Source of the DNA: Echinometra lucunter
Lineage: Eukaryota; Echinodermata; Echinoidea; Camarodonta; Echinometridae
Length of the DNA: 64,000 nt
Direction of reading: 5' to 3'
Assembly (NCBI GenBank): GCA_029962745.1
Contig: CM057158.1
Coordinates: forward strand, 10,105,554-10,169,553
Positions 1 through 10,520 of this stretch are shown here, piece by piece. The stretch's first letter is position 1. The number at the start of each line of letters is the position of its first letter. The position numbers and the translations under genes were made by a program. The notes under the pieces were generated by a model, which saw only the letters and a program-made list of their open reading frames with translations, searched no databases and was not told where the DNA came from.

Positions 1-659
1 AAAGGGTGACAGAAAGGAAGCGACAAGGAGGAATAACTTGTGAGGAAATAATTAAGACACAGAAAAAAATAGACCAATAAAATATTGTGGAACAAGTACA
101 ACACTAACGATGTGGCAATGAATTCATATTTAATTTTTCATCTTTCGTTTAATAAGAGGCCATACAAGCTTATTTAACTTGGCGCAACTCAACAAGGGCG
201 TGTGGTAAATTTATGTGCAATAGGCCATACCGTTAAATAATGAGATGTTTACCCCCAAAAGAAAGTTTTGGGGGCATGAAAGAATAAGCAGCTTTCAACT
301 ACCAATCATTTCACTTAGACTTACATCCTTCCAACGTGTCCGAACTTGTGAATCCCCCCCCCCCCCCCCCGGCTAGCACCAGTGGAAAATGGCACTGCTT
401 ATATAATGCTGCAAGAGAGAATCATGATCTAAAATGAATAATAGTAGTAAATTCTATGCCAAGCCGTTACTGAACGCACCTAGCCAAAAAGGAAGGGGCA
501 ACAGGAGTTATCGTCCCCATCCAAATACACATGCTAATCATTATTTTTCCAAGTAATATTATAATTGGAAGTATCATGCAGTGATACATTTTCATACAAA
601 TGAATCTTTCGCAAAATAATGTCAAGCACACGTGAAATTTTCCACGGGTCCTTGCTGCT
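1..659. other. non-coding, no gene seen
   Basis: AT-rich non-coding sequence with no convincing reading frame. A run of 17 C lies at 354-370. Homopolymers of this kind recur across the window, usually near the ends of short DNA transposons. Confidence 0.6.
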
Positions 660-831
660 AGAAGAGGAGGAAGAGGAAGAAGGAGGAGGAGGAGGAGGAG
701 GAGGAGGAGGAGGAGGAGGAAGAAGAAGACGAGGAAGAAGAAGAAGAAGAAGAAGAAGAAGAAGAAGAAGCAGAAGAAGCAGAAGAAGAAGAAGAAGAAG
801 AAGAAGAAGAAGAAGAAGAAGAAGAAGAAGA
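660..831 (+). repeat. (GGA/AGA)n trinucleotide microsatellite
   Basis: About 170 bases of purine-only trinucleotides, GAG/GGA changing to GAA/AGA. It gives artificial poly-Gly/Arg, poly-Ser and poly-Phe/Leu frames in both strands. No flanking sequence suggests that it is translated. Confidence 0.95.
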
Positions 832-1241
832 TAATTGTGCTGATTCTTGAATCTTGACCAGCATTCATGTCTTCAGCAGATTATAAACCTAAGTTCAGTT
901 CCAAAATATTATTCTTGGAACCACAAATGCACGGGAACATTGATTCGCGGGACCCAAACACGCTAGCTGTACCCGGCGCTATCCGCCGGGTACAGGCAGC
1001 TAGTATTAACTAAGATGGCCAAACATGTCAATGAATTTGGGTCAATTTCCCGGTAGTTTTCCTGCTACAGCTGTACAGTGCTAACCTAAGCTAGCCAGGC
1101 CATGGCCAGTCAGTTACCATGCTGTTGCATTCACGCGCTTCTGTCTCTAAGTGAGGAGCCAACCCTACCCAAATAGGCTGACGAACGAGAGACATTCGGT
1201 CTAGATAGGGACATACAGTCGGTCCAGTCAGAGTAGCGTCC
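832..1241. other. intergenic, with a GC-rich perfect hairpin
   Basis: Mixed-composition sequence without a gene. Positions 967-978 (CTGTACCCGGCG) and 984-995 are exact reverse complements around a 5-base loop. The 3' end of this stretch (1227-1243) is repeated at 3016-3032 and marks the target site of the next element. Confidence 0.5.
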
Positions 1242-3015
1242 AGGGGCCCGTTTCACGAAACCGTCATAAGTCAACTTCTCAGCTAAGATCGCCGCTAGTT
1301 GCCTAGTTGTCTGCTATGTCATGTATGTGTTTCACGAAGCCGTGTTTGCCAAGATCAACGCCAACATCCCGACTAAGAACTTATGACGCCATCACATGCC
1401 ACTAATTTGGTAGATTATGGCTGGCCAAAATGGAAGCTACATAGATTTAAAAAAATAATTCAAATCTTTCTTTTCTAAGGGTTCATGCAATCAGTAATTC
1501 ATCCTTGCTCATGTATAAATATTATATTTCATGTTTCATATGAAACGATCTGCAAAAAAAAAGGTTTCCCAGGGGGTTTCTCCCGTGATTGTAACATCTC
1601 ACAAAAGAGCGCAATTCTGCCACGTCAGGCAAGGCATAGACAAAGGGATAGTCTGTAGATTTCAGACCCATATTTATTCAAAGATAATTTATATCATAGA
1701 TTTTTAAACAAAATACTTTTTAAGACACATATTTTAGCTTGCAATTTGCCAAAATTATGCATATCAACGTTTTGGTCAAGACATGACGCTGGATAAACAT
1801 TTAATTTGCCTCCTTTTTCTGATCATGAACGGAAGCTGAGGTTTATTTTGCAAATCTAGTGTCCCGGGGGTACCCATCTTACGTTCAAAACAACAATGAA
1901 TTTAATTAATTACTAACATGACTAAAAACAGAATTTTATTTGGTTTTTCTTTGGTTTAATCTGCCTTCTTTGAAAATATCTTGTATCTATAACCCCCTGC
2001 TTCTATTTCTAATCTTTGCTCTCACCAGTTCACTCAAATAATTGCAGTTCTGATAATTTCTTTTTTACAAAATATAGAGTAAACTGCCCGAGATTCGACC
2101 GCTTAAGCTTTTCTGCAATATTTATTCTGCTAAACTTACTTTTCACAAAATCATATCTACATAAATTCATGTCAAATATATTAAACTATTTTTATCACAA
2201 TGTTTATTTTTTCAAATGCATCACAATTTTTTAGAAAATATGAAAATATATCGCTATGTTTCATGCCCTTCATTCGATATCCCCCGGCAATCATTCGACC
2301 GGGCGCAACTGCGCGTTCAATGTCAACGCGTATGAGGGCCGCTGAAATGCGCCGCATCACACACGGTTGTCCATCGCGGAAGTTGCGGCGCCCGCGGTGC
2401 TCCCGTTGCGGTCGAATGAAGGCCAGCGGGGACTTGCATTCAACTTTGTACATGAAGTCACTGTATCGGCAGATACGGGGGGTTTGGTTTTTCATTTGTT
2501 TTTCGCCGATACCATCACACTCGGAGCTTGCGATAAACGAAAAAGCTCGTCACAAAACCGCCGATTTCTTTATTTTTAGCGCTTTTTCTGCGATCCTATT
2601 TCTTAGCAGTGGACTTAAGCCTTCGCGTGCTTTGGAAATATGGCGCCGATTTTGCATTTTTGACGCCGGAATTTGGCTTTTTAGATGGATTTTTGGAGGT
2701 GACTAAGGGACTTTCTTGTGGTGAGTGACAATGTCTCTGTGTGTAATGAAGTGATTAGTGTGTGTTGTGACAATAATATGTGCTGGCTTGTGATATAGTG
2801 ATAATAGGTCGAATCACAGCACAGGTCGAATGATGGGCACTTTACTCTACGTGTGATTGTGATCAAGGCTATGTGTTGTCACATTTCCTCATCGATTCAT
2901 GAGATATTTAGCTAGCATGCTCTTTGTGAAACGGTTTAGCAAGATTAGAGTCATCTCCGTAGTTGGCGGACAAAGATATGACTAACTTGGCGTTGATTTC
3001 CAGAAACGGCCCCCT
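1242..3015. mobile_element. inverted-repeat DNA element, 1.8 kb, non-autonomous
   Basis: The left end AGGGGCCCGTTTC is mirrored at the right end (reverse complement AGGGGCCGTTTC). The element is bracketed by an exact direct repeat GTCAGAGTAGCGTCCAG (1227-1243 and 3016-3032; 15 bp if AG is counted in the terminus). Subterminal GTTTCACGAA motifs recur inside (near 1328 and, inverted, near 2925). The interior has a GC-rich block (about 2280-2480) and scattered GTCGAATG/CATTCGAC motifs. No transposase frame is visible; short frames here look random. GGGCCCnGTTTCA-type ends are common in marine invertebrate MITEs. The 15-17 bp duplication is unusually long for a TIR element, so the class is uncertain. 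Confidence 0.7.
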
Positions 3016-3554
3016 GTCAGAGTAGCGTCCAGTCACGCTAACGACAACTGAACGATCGGTACGGTAGCCCGTGCGCCGCGCGCCGCGTAGGCGTGCCGAT
3101 CTGATGCAAACTCAAGCAAAACAAAAATATTGACCTGGGCATTTTATAAACAATTATTAACAAGCAACAAATTCATCTCAAATATCCAAAAAGATATGAA
3201 ACTCTACTCTAAAATTTCACAATTACGAAATTACCTCAAAAATGAAAAAATGAAGAACTGGTCATTGAGAAATCAACGATTTTATTGAAAAATGTTATGA
3301 TGTATAACGCTCACTTCGACAGCCATCTTGGCAAGCTCACCCTTTGCATTATGGGAAAGCTTTTTTTTTTTTTGACAACCTCGTTTCCAGCGAATTATTT
3401 TTCGCAGGAATAGAGGTTCAAAAGCAGGGCTCACTGCACACCTTTCACAGGCACTTCACTGTTTAGCGCCAGAACTATTTACTTAAAGTGGGGGAATTGT
3501 TTGACAAAATTTTAAAGCAAAAGATTGAGAGAAAGTGAGAAAGAGGACAACAGA
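3016..3554. other. non-coding; possible minus-strand first exon
   Basis: A short CG-rich patch lies at about 3060-3110. On the minus strand, 3326 down to 3315 reads ATG GCT GTC GAA in a good start context (CCAAGATGG) and is followed at once by GTGAGC, a strong splice donor. This looks like a minimal first coding exon, but no second exon is identifiable further left. A run of T lies at 3361-3373. Confidence 0.25.
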
Positions 3555-5155
3555 GCAAATTTGATATATATCTCCTTGGCCCCCTCCTTTTTATATTGTA
3601 CATAAATGATTTCCGTTTTTCATCAGACATCTTAATATCTTTCATTTTTTTTCGCAGATGATTCAAGTTTATTTTTTTCTCATAAAAATCCTGGAATCTG
3701 AAACGGTTAACAGTGAACTAAAGAATGTTGTTCTGTGGATTGTTGTCTTTGAACCTTCAAAAAAACTAATTATATGTTTTTTAGTAACTCCCAGCCAGAT
3801 TTACCTCAAGGTATAAAATGTTAACATTGAGAGAGTAACATCCACTAAGTTCCTTGGGTTACAGATTGATGAGAAGTTGACTTGGGTGTCTCACTGTAGC
3901 AATATTTGTAAAGTTATGTCTAAAAACACTGGTATAATCTGTAAATTACGTTCTTTTGTGCCACATGAAACTCTACTTATTTTATATTCTACTCTGATTT
4001 TACCCTATCTTAATCATGTTACTTACGGTGTGTTGCAGCATGGGGGAAGTCGCTAAAGGCGCAACTTGATAAAATACTTATCGCACAGAAAAGGGCGATT
4101 AGAATTGTTTTCCATGTAAATTACCGTGCTCATACTAATGTTTTGTTTCACAGCAATAAACTGTTAAAGGTTGAGGATATCTATCTATTGCAGTTTGGTT
4201 CAATCATGTATAATTTTAAAAATGGTACTCTCCCAAATGCATTAGTTCAGTTATTTAGAAAGAACAGTCAAATTCATAGTCATGATACCAGGCAGGCAAC
4301 TGCTCTTCATATACCACGAGTAAGAACTGCCTTTGCTCTGAATACATTAGCTTATTATGCTTATACAAGTCCCAAGTTTTGGAACGCACTTCCAATGGAC
4401 GTATCTCGTTCTGTCAGTGTATCTGTTTTTAAACGTAAACTGAAATTACATTTGTTGAGTAATTACGCTGAAAATGTCCAGTGTTAAAAATATGTTATCA
4501 CATTATGTTACTATGTTAATATGAATGATCCTTCCTTATTGTCTTCCCAATCTTTTTATTTTCTCCTCTATAGGCTGGCATTTTGCCTTTCAAATTTTGT
4601 CATTTCTCATTAATGGTTGTGTTATGTTTGTTCCCCTACCCCTCTCTAACCCTCTCTTTTATCTCAAAAACTTTCCCCTGTATATAATTTTCCCCTAAGT
4701 TCTCAACTTTCCTGCCTTTTTTAAATTTCTTTTCCTTTCTCTCTGTTTTTGTGCTTTTGATCTCTATTTTTCTGTTTATAACAATGTATATATCTTAATC
4801 TTTCTCTCCTTTCATTTATCTCTTTTTGTATATACCATATATTCCTTCTTTCTCCTATCTCCATGTGTAGTCTTCTGTAGTCTTATTTAAGGTATTTTAT
4901 TTTTCCCGAAGTTATTTATGCATATTATGCTCATGTAATCATATCCTCTGGGGGCCTTACTTTAACAAGCCCAGCTTCTACAAGGTCTCCTCTTTCTTTC
5001 ATCTCCTTAATATGCATTACTCTTACTGTTATGACATGACGTATTTAATCATCTCAATCTTTCATTTGTTATGTAGATTATCTGTTTAACCTGTTATCTT
5101 TTATAATACTATGTATAAAAGAAAGAAATAAAATGAACTATGAACTATGAACTAT
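3555..5155 (+). mobile_element. 5'-truncated CR1/L2-like LINE
   Basis: Translation from about 3560 across several frames gives the end of a reverse transcriptase (LGPLLFILYINDF, then FFADDSSLF), and 4143-4487 gives the C-terminal region of the same kind of protein. The 3' end is marked by AATAAA and three copies of ATGAACT (5133-5153); short terminal tandem repeats instead of poly(A) are typical of CR1/L2-type LINEs. The endonuclease and the N-terminal RT are missing, and frameshifts and stops break the remainder. Confidence 0.8.
4143..4487 (+). pseudogene. LINE ORF2 C-terminal fragment
   Basis: A 114-residue open fragment. The order HxHxTRQ, then PRxRT, then KFWNALP, then FKRKLKLHLL is the usual C-terminal tail of CR1/Jockey-group ORF2 proteins. 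The first codon is within the ORF, not a true start. The upstream RT part lies in other frames, so no functional product is expected. Confidence 0.75.
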
Positions 5156-6891
5156 AATTCTTAAAGTACGCTTTGAATCTGAGACGTACGTATCTTTAAA
5201 AAAAAAATCATCAGCGATGAGGGAATTTTCTTGAGGGTTCATAACTGATGACTACGCGAGCAAAAACAAAAACCGACCGAAAACAAAGGCGCCTTTGATT
5301 GTCCGAAGGTGATTTTTTTTTTTTTTTTTTTTTGGGGGGGGGGGGGGGGGGGAAGGGGTGGGTGGCCGGCGGGCAAATTTATCCCACAATGTGCCCACGT
5401 CTTATTATGCTATATATGCAAGTGCAACTCGGACTCTGCGTAGAATTGGACGTACGCTGTCACTGATCATCATAATATTCAAGCCCTAAAAAACTGTCAA
5501 TCAAACACGTGCAACAAATTTTTGTCGCTATAGTTGTTACTTTCCTCATTTCATTTTTTATTTAGTCTCTCAAATTCATTTCCGAGTGTAGTAAAATAAT
5601 TTGAGAGGATGATTTCCCTGCATGCACCGAATACCTCTCCGATGGCATCCATTTATGGGGTCATCGACCCTGCCTACCACCACTGCACCAGTGACTCACT
5701 ACTACAATTCTCCGAACTGTATCGACACTCCCTTCTCTGACTCATAATCAATGAAGAGAACAACAAAAACAAGAAAATCAACTTTACACCCCCACTTCAC
5801 TGAAGAGACTTCTTAAAGGAGAAATTCAAAGAAAATCACGGAATAGGGTTAATTATGCATGGATGGAAACGGGGAAGTATGTAGAAGACAGTGGTGTTCA
5901 TTATTGCTCCTGTAAATTCCAAAAAATTATCTAAAAACACATTTTCCAAAACGCCCCTCTGATTCTCAGAACCCGGAAGTGGCTGCGAGCGAAATGGGTC
6001 CCCAACGATGACGTAGGCACATGGACAATCTGCGGCGAGCTAGCGCTTGCACGTAATAAAACGTTGTGCATTGAGATGATCGCATGCAATATTGACGGAT
6101 TTTAGATACTGTTATTAAGAGAGGAGGCAAAACTGCAGTGTACATTACCTCACTGACGAGTCGATTTTCTTTTCTTTTTTGGTCAAAGCAGAATTTAAAG
6201 TTACTTTACTGTCAATTTCCTACAGTAGGAAATTGACATGAAAATGACAAAAAAAAAAAAAAAAAAAAACAAGCCCGGCCGGGATGCAAACGTCAAACTA
6301 CGTCCCAAAACGATGTTGCATCAAATTCTCAGAGACAGAACTGATTAGGAGACGCGCTCGACAAATCATGACTGTATGTAAAAGTTACCTAGATAATATT
6401 GTTGTCTAAGGAAAATTGATGCTTCTTGTATGTAGAAAGTATCTTGATCTACAACATTCCTCTTTACTAAAATCTCGTATTTATTATGATAGGAATGGCT
6501 AGCTAGCGCACAGAGACTGGACGTCATCACTGATCTCAGATAGTGTAGACCGGGATGTTGTTGTTGTTGTTGTTTTGGTTTAACGGCGCTTGTCATTCAA
6601 CATTGAATATTTACGCCAGAGATGAAGAGATGAAGAGATGAACTTCATAGCGTAGCTTCAAGTCTTTATCAACTGTTGTTTGCCTGTAATACTCTGATTA
6701 AACGTGATTTCGATTGGGAATTTCATTTGAAAAATATTTTTAAAGGAATTTACTTTTTTAGTGCAGGTTGTGATGATTTTCAAGTAATTAACAGTGAAAA
6801 TAACCCAGATACGAAATTATAATTGAGCTAAGACTACCACTAAAGGCCTAATTGAATTGCAAGCCAAATTACTCTCACCTCCGCCTCACCT
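5156..6891. other. intergenic, homopolymers and simple repeats
   Basis: No gene seen. It holds a T run followed by a G run (about 5313-5352), a poly(A) run near 6249-6268 and a short (TTG)n tract near 6559-6577. The stretch around 5970-6050 is relatively CpG-rich and contains CCGGAAGTG and ATGACGTAG, which resemble ETS and CRE sites; no transcript model can be attached. Confidence 0.5.
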
Positions 6892-7640
6892 CAGTGGCGT
6901 AATGAGCCAAAATATTTTTTTTTTTTTGGGGGGGGGGCTCAATCTTTGCGAGGAGCAAAGCGACCAACCCTGAGGGAGTGTAGCGACCGAGCCGGGGCAC
7001 CCCCCCCCCCCCCTCACGATACGGAGCTTTTTCGCGGGAGGGGGGAGTTTCCCCCACCCGCGCGAAGCGCGGAAGCTCCGACGTTTCTTTGAATTGTTCC
7101 TTGTCTGCTCCCGCTCTTCTTATGTTCTCTTACCCTTTTTTCTGTTCTCACTTCTGCTTTTTTTCCTTCTACCTTTTTCTTTCTTTTTTGTTGGCGTTTA
7201 ATTTGGAGGGGGTGACCGCCCCCATCGCCCCCCTTGGCTACGCAAGTGCACTCCCATGGTAAAGGAGCTTTTGCAGTATTGATGGTTTGCAACTCTGTAA
7301 AAGAACACTATTTGGCACTACAAACTTAAAGCCCGTGTCTAGTTTTGGTAAATCTAAGAATATTCATTTTCAAAGTATGAATCCATTGTCAGATAAACAG
7401 ATAAAACCAAGTATTATATCATAAAACACATTAGTATTGATATTATGCGTGTTTCCTGCCTTGCTATGCATGCTATTTGGGAAATTGTGAATGCGTTACT
7501 TAACAACAGAAAGGGAGTCTAGGGAGAAGTAATGAAATTCGAGTGATATCACTAATATAAAATTGAAAATAAACCATGGTTGAAATTTATTTGGGGGGTG
7601 ATGCCCCCAAGCCCCCCCCCCCCCCTCCAGGACGCCAGTG
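6892..7640 (+). mobile_element. hAT-like non-autonomous element, copy 1
   Basis: It begins CAGTGGCGTA and ends with the reverse complement of CACTGGCGTC, a TIR of hAT type. It contains long G and C runs, a pyrimidine-rich centre (about 7085-7190), and a right half nearly identical to copy 2 at 18400-18800. A shorter related element may be nested in the left half, since GGCTACGCAAGTG near 7238 resembles another right end. No transposase is encoded. Confidence 0.75.
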
Positions 7641-8330
7641 CCCGTCAGGTAATTCAGCTTTCTTAAATAAATCCCTCAATTGCTCCACTTTTACACCAGA
7701 TTAGTGATCCTTACATTAATTCTTATTTTCCCCATAGCGCTCTTTTCCCTTCTGACAAGTGAGTCCTTGCTACTTCTAACGAATCTCCCTATTGAAAGGT
7801 ATAAGTGCCCGATTTTGACTGCGCATTTTTTCGTTCTAAAAGTGCATTCTCCTTTACATCTCTGATAAGTTCCCTCTTTCCATTTAGGCAGGTTCCCCAT
7901 TCGAAATCGAATACATGCCCCAATTTACTTCTGATGAATTGCTCCTTTTCCTGGCTAGTAAATTATGTCCCATTCCTCCTGTAAATTCGCTATAAGTGCC
8001 AAATAGTGCCCTTTTGTTCGCTGATAAGTTAGCACATGTATACCTTTTCCATTCTGGCATTACTCCCTTTTTGAAATTCGGTACACACTTAGCTTTCTAG
8101 TTAGTGCCATTTCACCCCCATTAAACCTGACAAGTGCCCCTTTTTATTTCTTATGAGCTTCCAAGTTTATTGTAAGTGCCCCTTTTCGCTTTTGAGTATT
8201 GCGATTCCCTTTTCGATAAGTGCTCCTTAAAATCTAATGCATGTTCCTTTTTCGTCCTTATTGTGCCATTTCCCCTCTTTTAACTATTCCTTTTCTCATT
8301 TGGTAATGTGTAAAGCTCCGAAGAATCAGA
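7641..8330 (+). repeat. degenerate array of AAGTGCCCCTTTT-like motifs
   Basis: The motif (A)TAAGTGCCCCTTTT, in many variants, recurs at irregular spacing of about 30-50 bases between about 7700 and 8290, with intervening T-rich sequence. It looks like an old, decayed minisatellite. The 61- and 69-residue frames here are by-products. Confidence 0.5.
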
Positions 8331-8639
8331 GAAGTTTCGTTTCATATAGGCTTAATAACAGAATACCTTGTTCTTGATACGACTACATGTACAGGGTGAA
8401 ACCGTGCATGGAGCAGGAGGAGGCAAGAGCTGGGCATACAACGAACAAAACTTTCCTAAGAACGTACATTGCCCCTAAATTGCAGCAATGAAAATATTTT
8501 CATTTTCCCTAAAGTTCGCTCGCACTTACTTATTACAACTCACGCTGACATATAAACAGTGTTGTAACGATATCATAAATTCTTATCTATTCTCCTTTTC
8601 ATGTTGAGATTGTACTCTCTATCTTTTCTTGTTTGTAAT
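8331..8639. other. non-coding, nothing recognised
   Basis: Moderately AT-rich sequence between the degenerate array and the tRNA-derived array. No gene or clear repeat seen. Confidence 0.5.
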
Positions 8640-8811
8640 GACTGCCCCAAAAGGCCACAATAATAACCTCACACATACTGTTTGCTGCATAGTGATCTTT
8701 TATTAGCAAGTTTGGAGCATGCGAAAAAGTCATCCGTCATTGTAAAAAAAAAAGGAAACAAAGAAAGAAACAAATACAAAGCCTAAGAAAGAAACAAAAA
8801 ATTAAAATTCG

Positions 8812-8882
8812 CACTTAATAAGTTTCGAACCTAAAATCTCCCCGTTAAGGAGGGCTGTACGCTGCTTCACTACCATCCTCCA
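8812..8882 (-). repeat. tRNA-like block, unit 1 (degenerate)
   Basis: The minus strand has TTAGGTTCGAAACTT in the T-arm position and GGTAGTGAAGCAGCG in the D-arm position. It is shorter than unit 2 and lacks a foldable anticodon arm by eye. Confidence 0.4.
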
Positions 8883-9061
8883 GTTCATCTTTGCGCTTTA
8901 TCCTTTCATGTTTGCAATGACTGCTGCCACAAGGCCAAAATAATAACCTCACACATTCTGTCTGCGGCATAGAGATTTCTTATTAGCAAGTTTTGGAGCA
9001 TGCTGGAAAGAAATCAATCACTGAAAAACAAATAAATGAAACAAAAGGGAAAACCCAAACA

Positions 9062-9165
9062 AAAAAAATGGTGCTTCCTGGGTTTTGAACCCAAAATCTC
9101 TCCATCAAGCTAGGAGATCAATCACTCTATGCAGAGTGCTATACGCTGCCTCACTACCACCCTCC
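9062..9165 (-). repeat. tRNA-like block, unit 2
   Basis: The minus strand reads GGTGGTAGTGAGGCAGCG, then an anticodon-region-like segment, then TTTGGGTTCAAAACCCAGG and AAGCACC. The ends GGTG and CACC can pair in part, as in an acceptor stem. The A and B box order is right for a Pol III internal promoter, but no confident anticodon can be assigned. Confidence 0.45.
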
Positions 9166-9347
9166 AGTTTATCCTTTCCTGTTTGAAAATGACTGTGGCC
9201 AAAAAAGCCAATAATAACCTCACACATACAGTTTACTACGTCGGGATTTTTTATTAAAAAGTTCGGAGCATGCAAAAATGAAATCAGTTACTAAAAAAAA
9301 AAGAAAAGAAGAAGAAAAAACAAAATGGAAAACCCAAACAAAACAGG

Positions 9348-9440
9348 TGCTTCCTGGGCATCGAACCCTAAATATCCTTGTCGAGGAGATGCGAGCCAAT
9401 CGCTCTGTACAGAGGGGTACACGTTGCCTCATCGCAATCT
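9348..9440 (-). repeat. tRNA-like block, unit 3
   Basis: The same layout as unit 2. The T-arm is weaker (TAGGGTTCGATGCCCAGG) and the D-region is diverged. Confidence 0.4.
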
Positions 9441-9550
9441 TTCAGTTCATCTTCACTCTTTATCTTTTCATGTTAGCAGGTTTGCAATGACTGCCGCAAA
9501 AAGCCAAAATAATAACTTCACACTGTTTGCTCCATAGAGATTTTTTTTTA

Positions 9551-10140
9551 ACTTTAAAGGAGAATGCAACCCAAGCATCAGTGTGCTCTTAGTGAATAGA
9601 GATGACCAAGAAGAGTAAACAGTGAAAGTTTGAGCGAAATCGGACAATCTGTTCAAGAGTTATGAATTTTTAAAGTTTCACTAAATCCCTATTATGAGGC
9701 TCCTTGAGTTGGCAACTTTGCCAGCATCTGTAATGTCATCGTGGACAACTCTCAATTCATTTTGTACATAATTTTTCAAAAAAATTGATTTATATGAAAT
9801 TGCAAGTCAGGAATCAACATAATTCTTCCCAAAATGCTTGCAGAATTGATATAGCCATGTCATACTCAAACAATAAATCAAAAGAAATTTGTATTGCTCT
9901 TGAAAATAAATGTTGAATTCTGTGTACAAAATGAATAGAAAGTTTTACACGATGACATCACAGATGCTGGCAAAGTTGCCAATTTAAGGATCCCTATAAT
10001 AAGGATTACCTTAAACTTTCAAAGTTCATAACTCTTGAGCAGATTGTCCGATTTTCCTCAAATTTTCACTCTTTATTCTTCTTGTTTTTCTTCATCCACT
10101 GGAAGCACACTAATGTCTGGCTTTTATTCTCCTTTAAGTT
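9551..10140. mobile_element. palindromic MITE, TTTAAAGGAGAAT ends
   Basis: The left end AACTTTAAAGGAGAAT and the right end ATTCTCCTTTAAGTT are inverted. Further inward, CAACTTTGCCAGCATCTGTAATGTCATCGTG has its complement at about 9950-9985 (only its boundaries are relevant here), so the arms are roughly 200 bases long around an AT-rich centre. It splits the fourth tRNA-like unit. No coding capacity. Confidence 0.75.
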
Positions 10141-10227
10141 GGGACATACGAAAACATCCGTTAATGAAAAAAAATCAATGAAACATAAAGAAACAAAACA
10201 GAAAAAACCCGAACTAAAACAAAAATG

Positions 10228-10326
10228 AATGCTTCATGGGTTTCGAACCCATGAAGCGAAATCTCCACATTGCGAGTCAATCGCTCGAGATGCAGAGGGC
10301 TACGCTGACCCTCTACGAGCCTCCAG
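10228..10326 (-). repeat. tRNA-like block, unit 4
   Basis: It contains GCTTCATGGG-TTTCG-AACCCATGAAGC, a strong extended T-arm hairpin, and on the minus strand a D-region-like AGGGTCAGCGTAGCC. It is the best folded of the four blocks, though the long uninterrupted T-arm stem is unlike a normal tRNA. Confidence 0.4.
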
Positions 10327-10520
10327 GGTATTTTGGCACCCTTTATTCTTTCCGATTTGTGATGACTTTTCAAATACATCCATTTTGTGCCACTCACGAT
10401 CTAAAAGAGTGTTTTACACCGACGAGCATACACTTGTATCTCTGTCATATTAAATGTCTCTTTAAGGGAAAAAAGGAATTTTCTTTTCTGTACAATCCCA
10501 ACGTAGCATGTACCTAAAGG

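Larger units (their letters stand above)
8640..10520 (-). repeat. tandem array of tRNA-derived repeat units
   Basis: Four related units, each about 270-280 bases, share AATAATAACCTCACACAT, GGAGCATG, an A-rich spacer and a tRNA-like block. The anchor GGAGCATG recurs near 8715, 8996 and 9264. The fourth unit is split by a palindromic MITE (9551-10140) and resumes at about 10141. The tRNA-like blocks read on the minus strand with a T-arm-like GGGTTCRAAACCC and an A-box-like TGGTAGTGAGG. This looks like a tandemly amplified tRNA-derived SINE or tRNA pseudogene cluster. Confidence 0.65.

Noticed and set aside
467..868. Long poly-Phe/Leu, poly-Ser and poly-Arg/Gly frames
   Set aside because: They are translations of the GA-rich trinucleotide microsatellite in different frames and have no non-repetitive coding part.
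2200..2706. 168 aa plus-strand frame inside the 1242-3015 element
   Set aside because: No domain, no codon bias, and not preserved by any similar sequence here; probably chance in a GC-rich block.
10229..10326. Functional tRNA gene
   Set aside because: The T-arm stem is far too long and no standard acceptor or anticodon arm can be drawn; treated as a tRNA-derived repeat.
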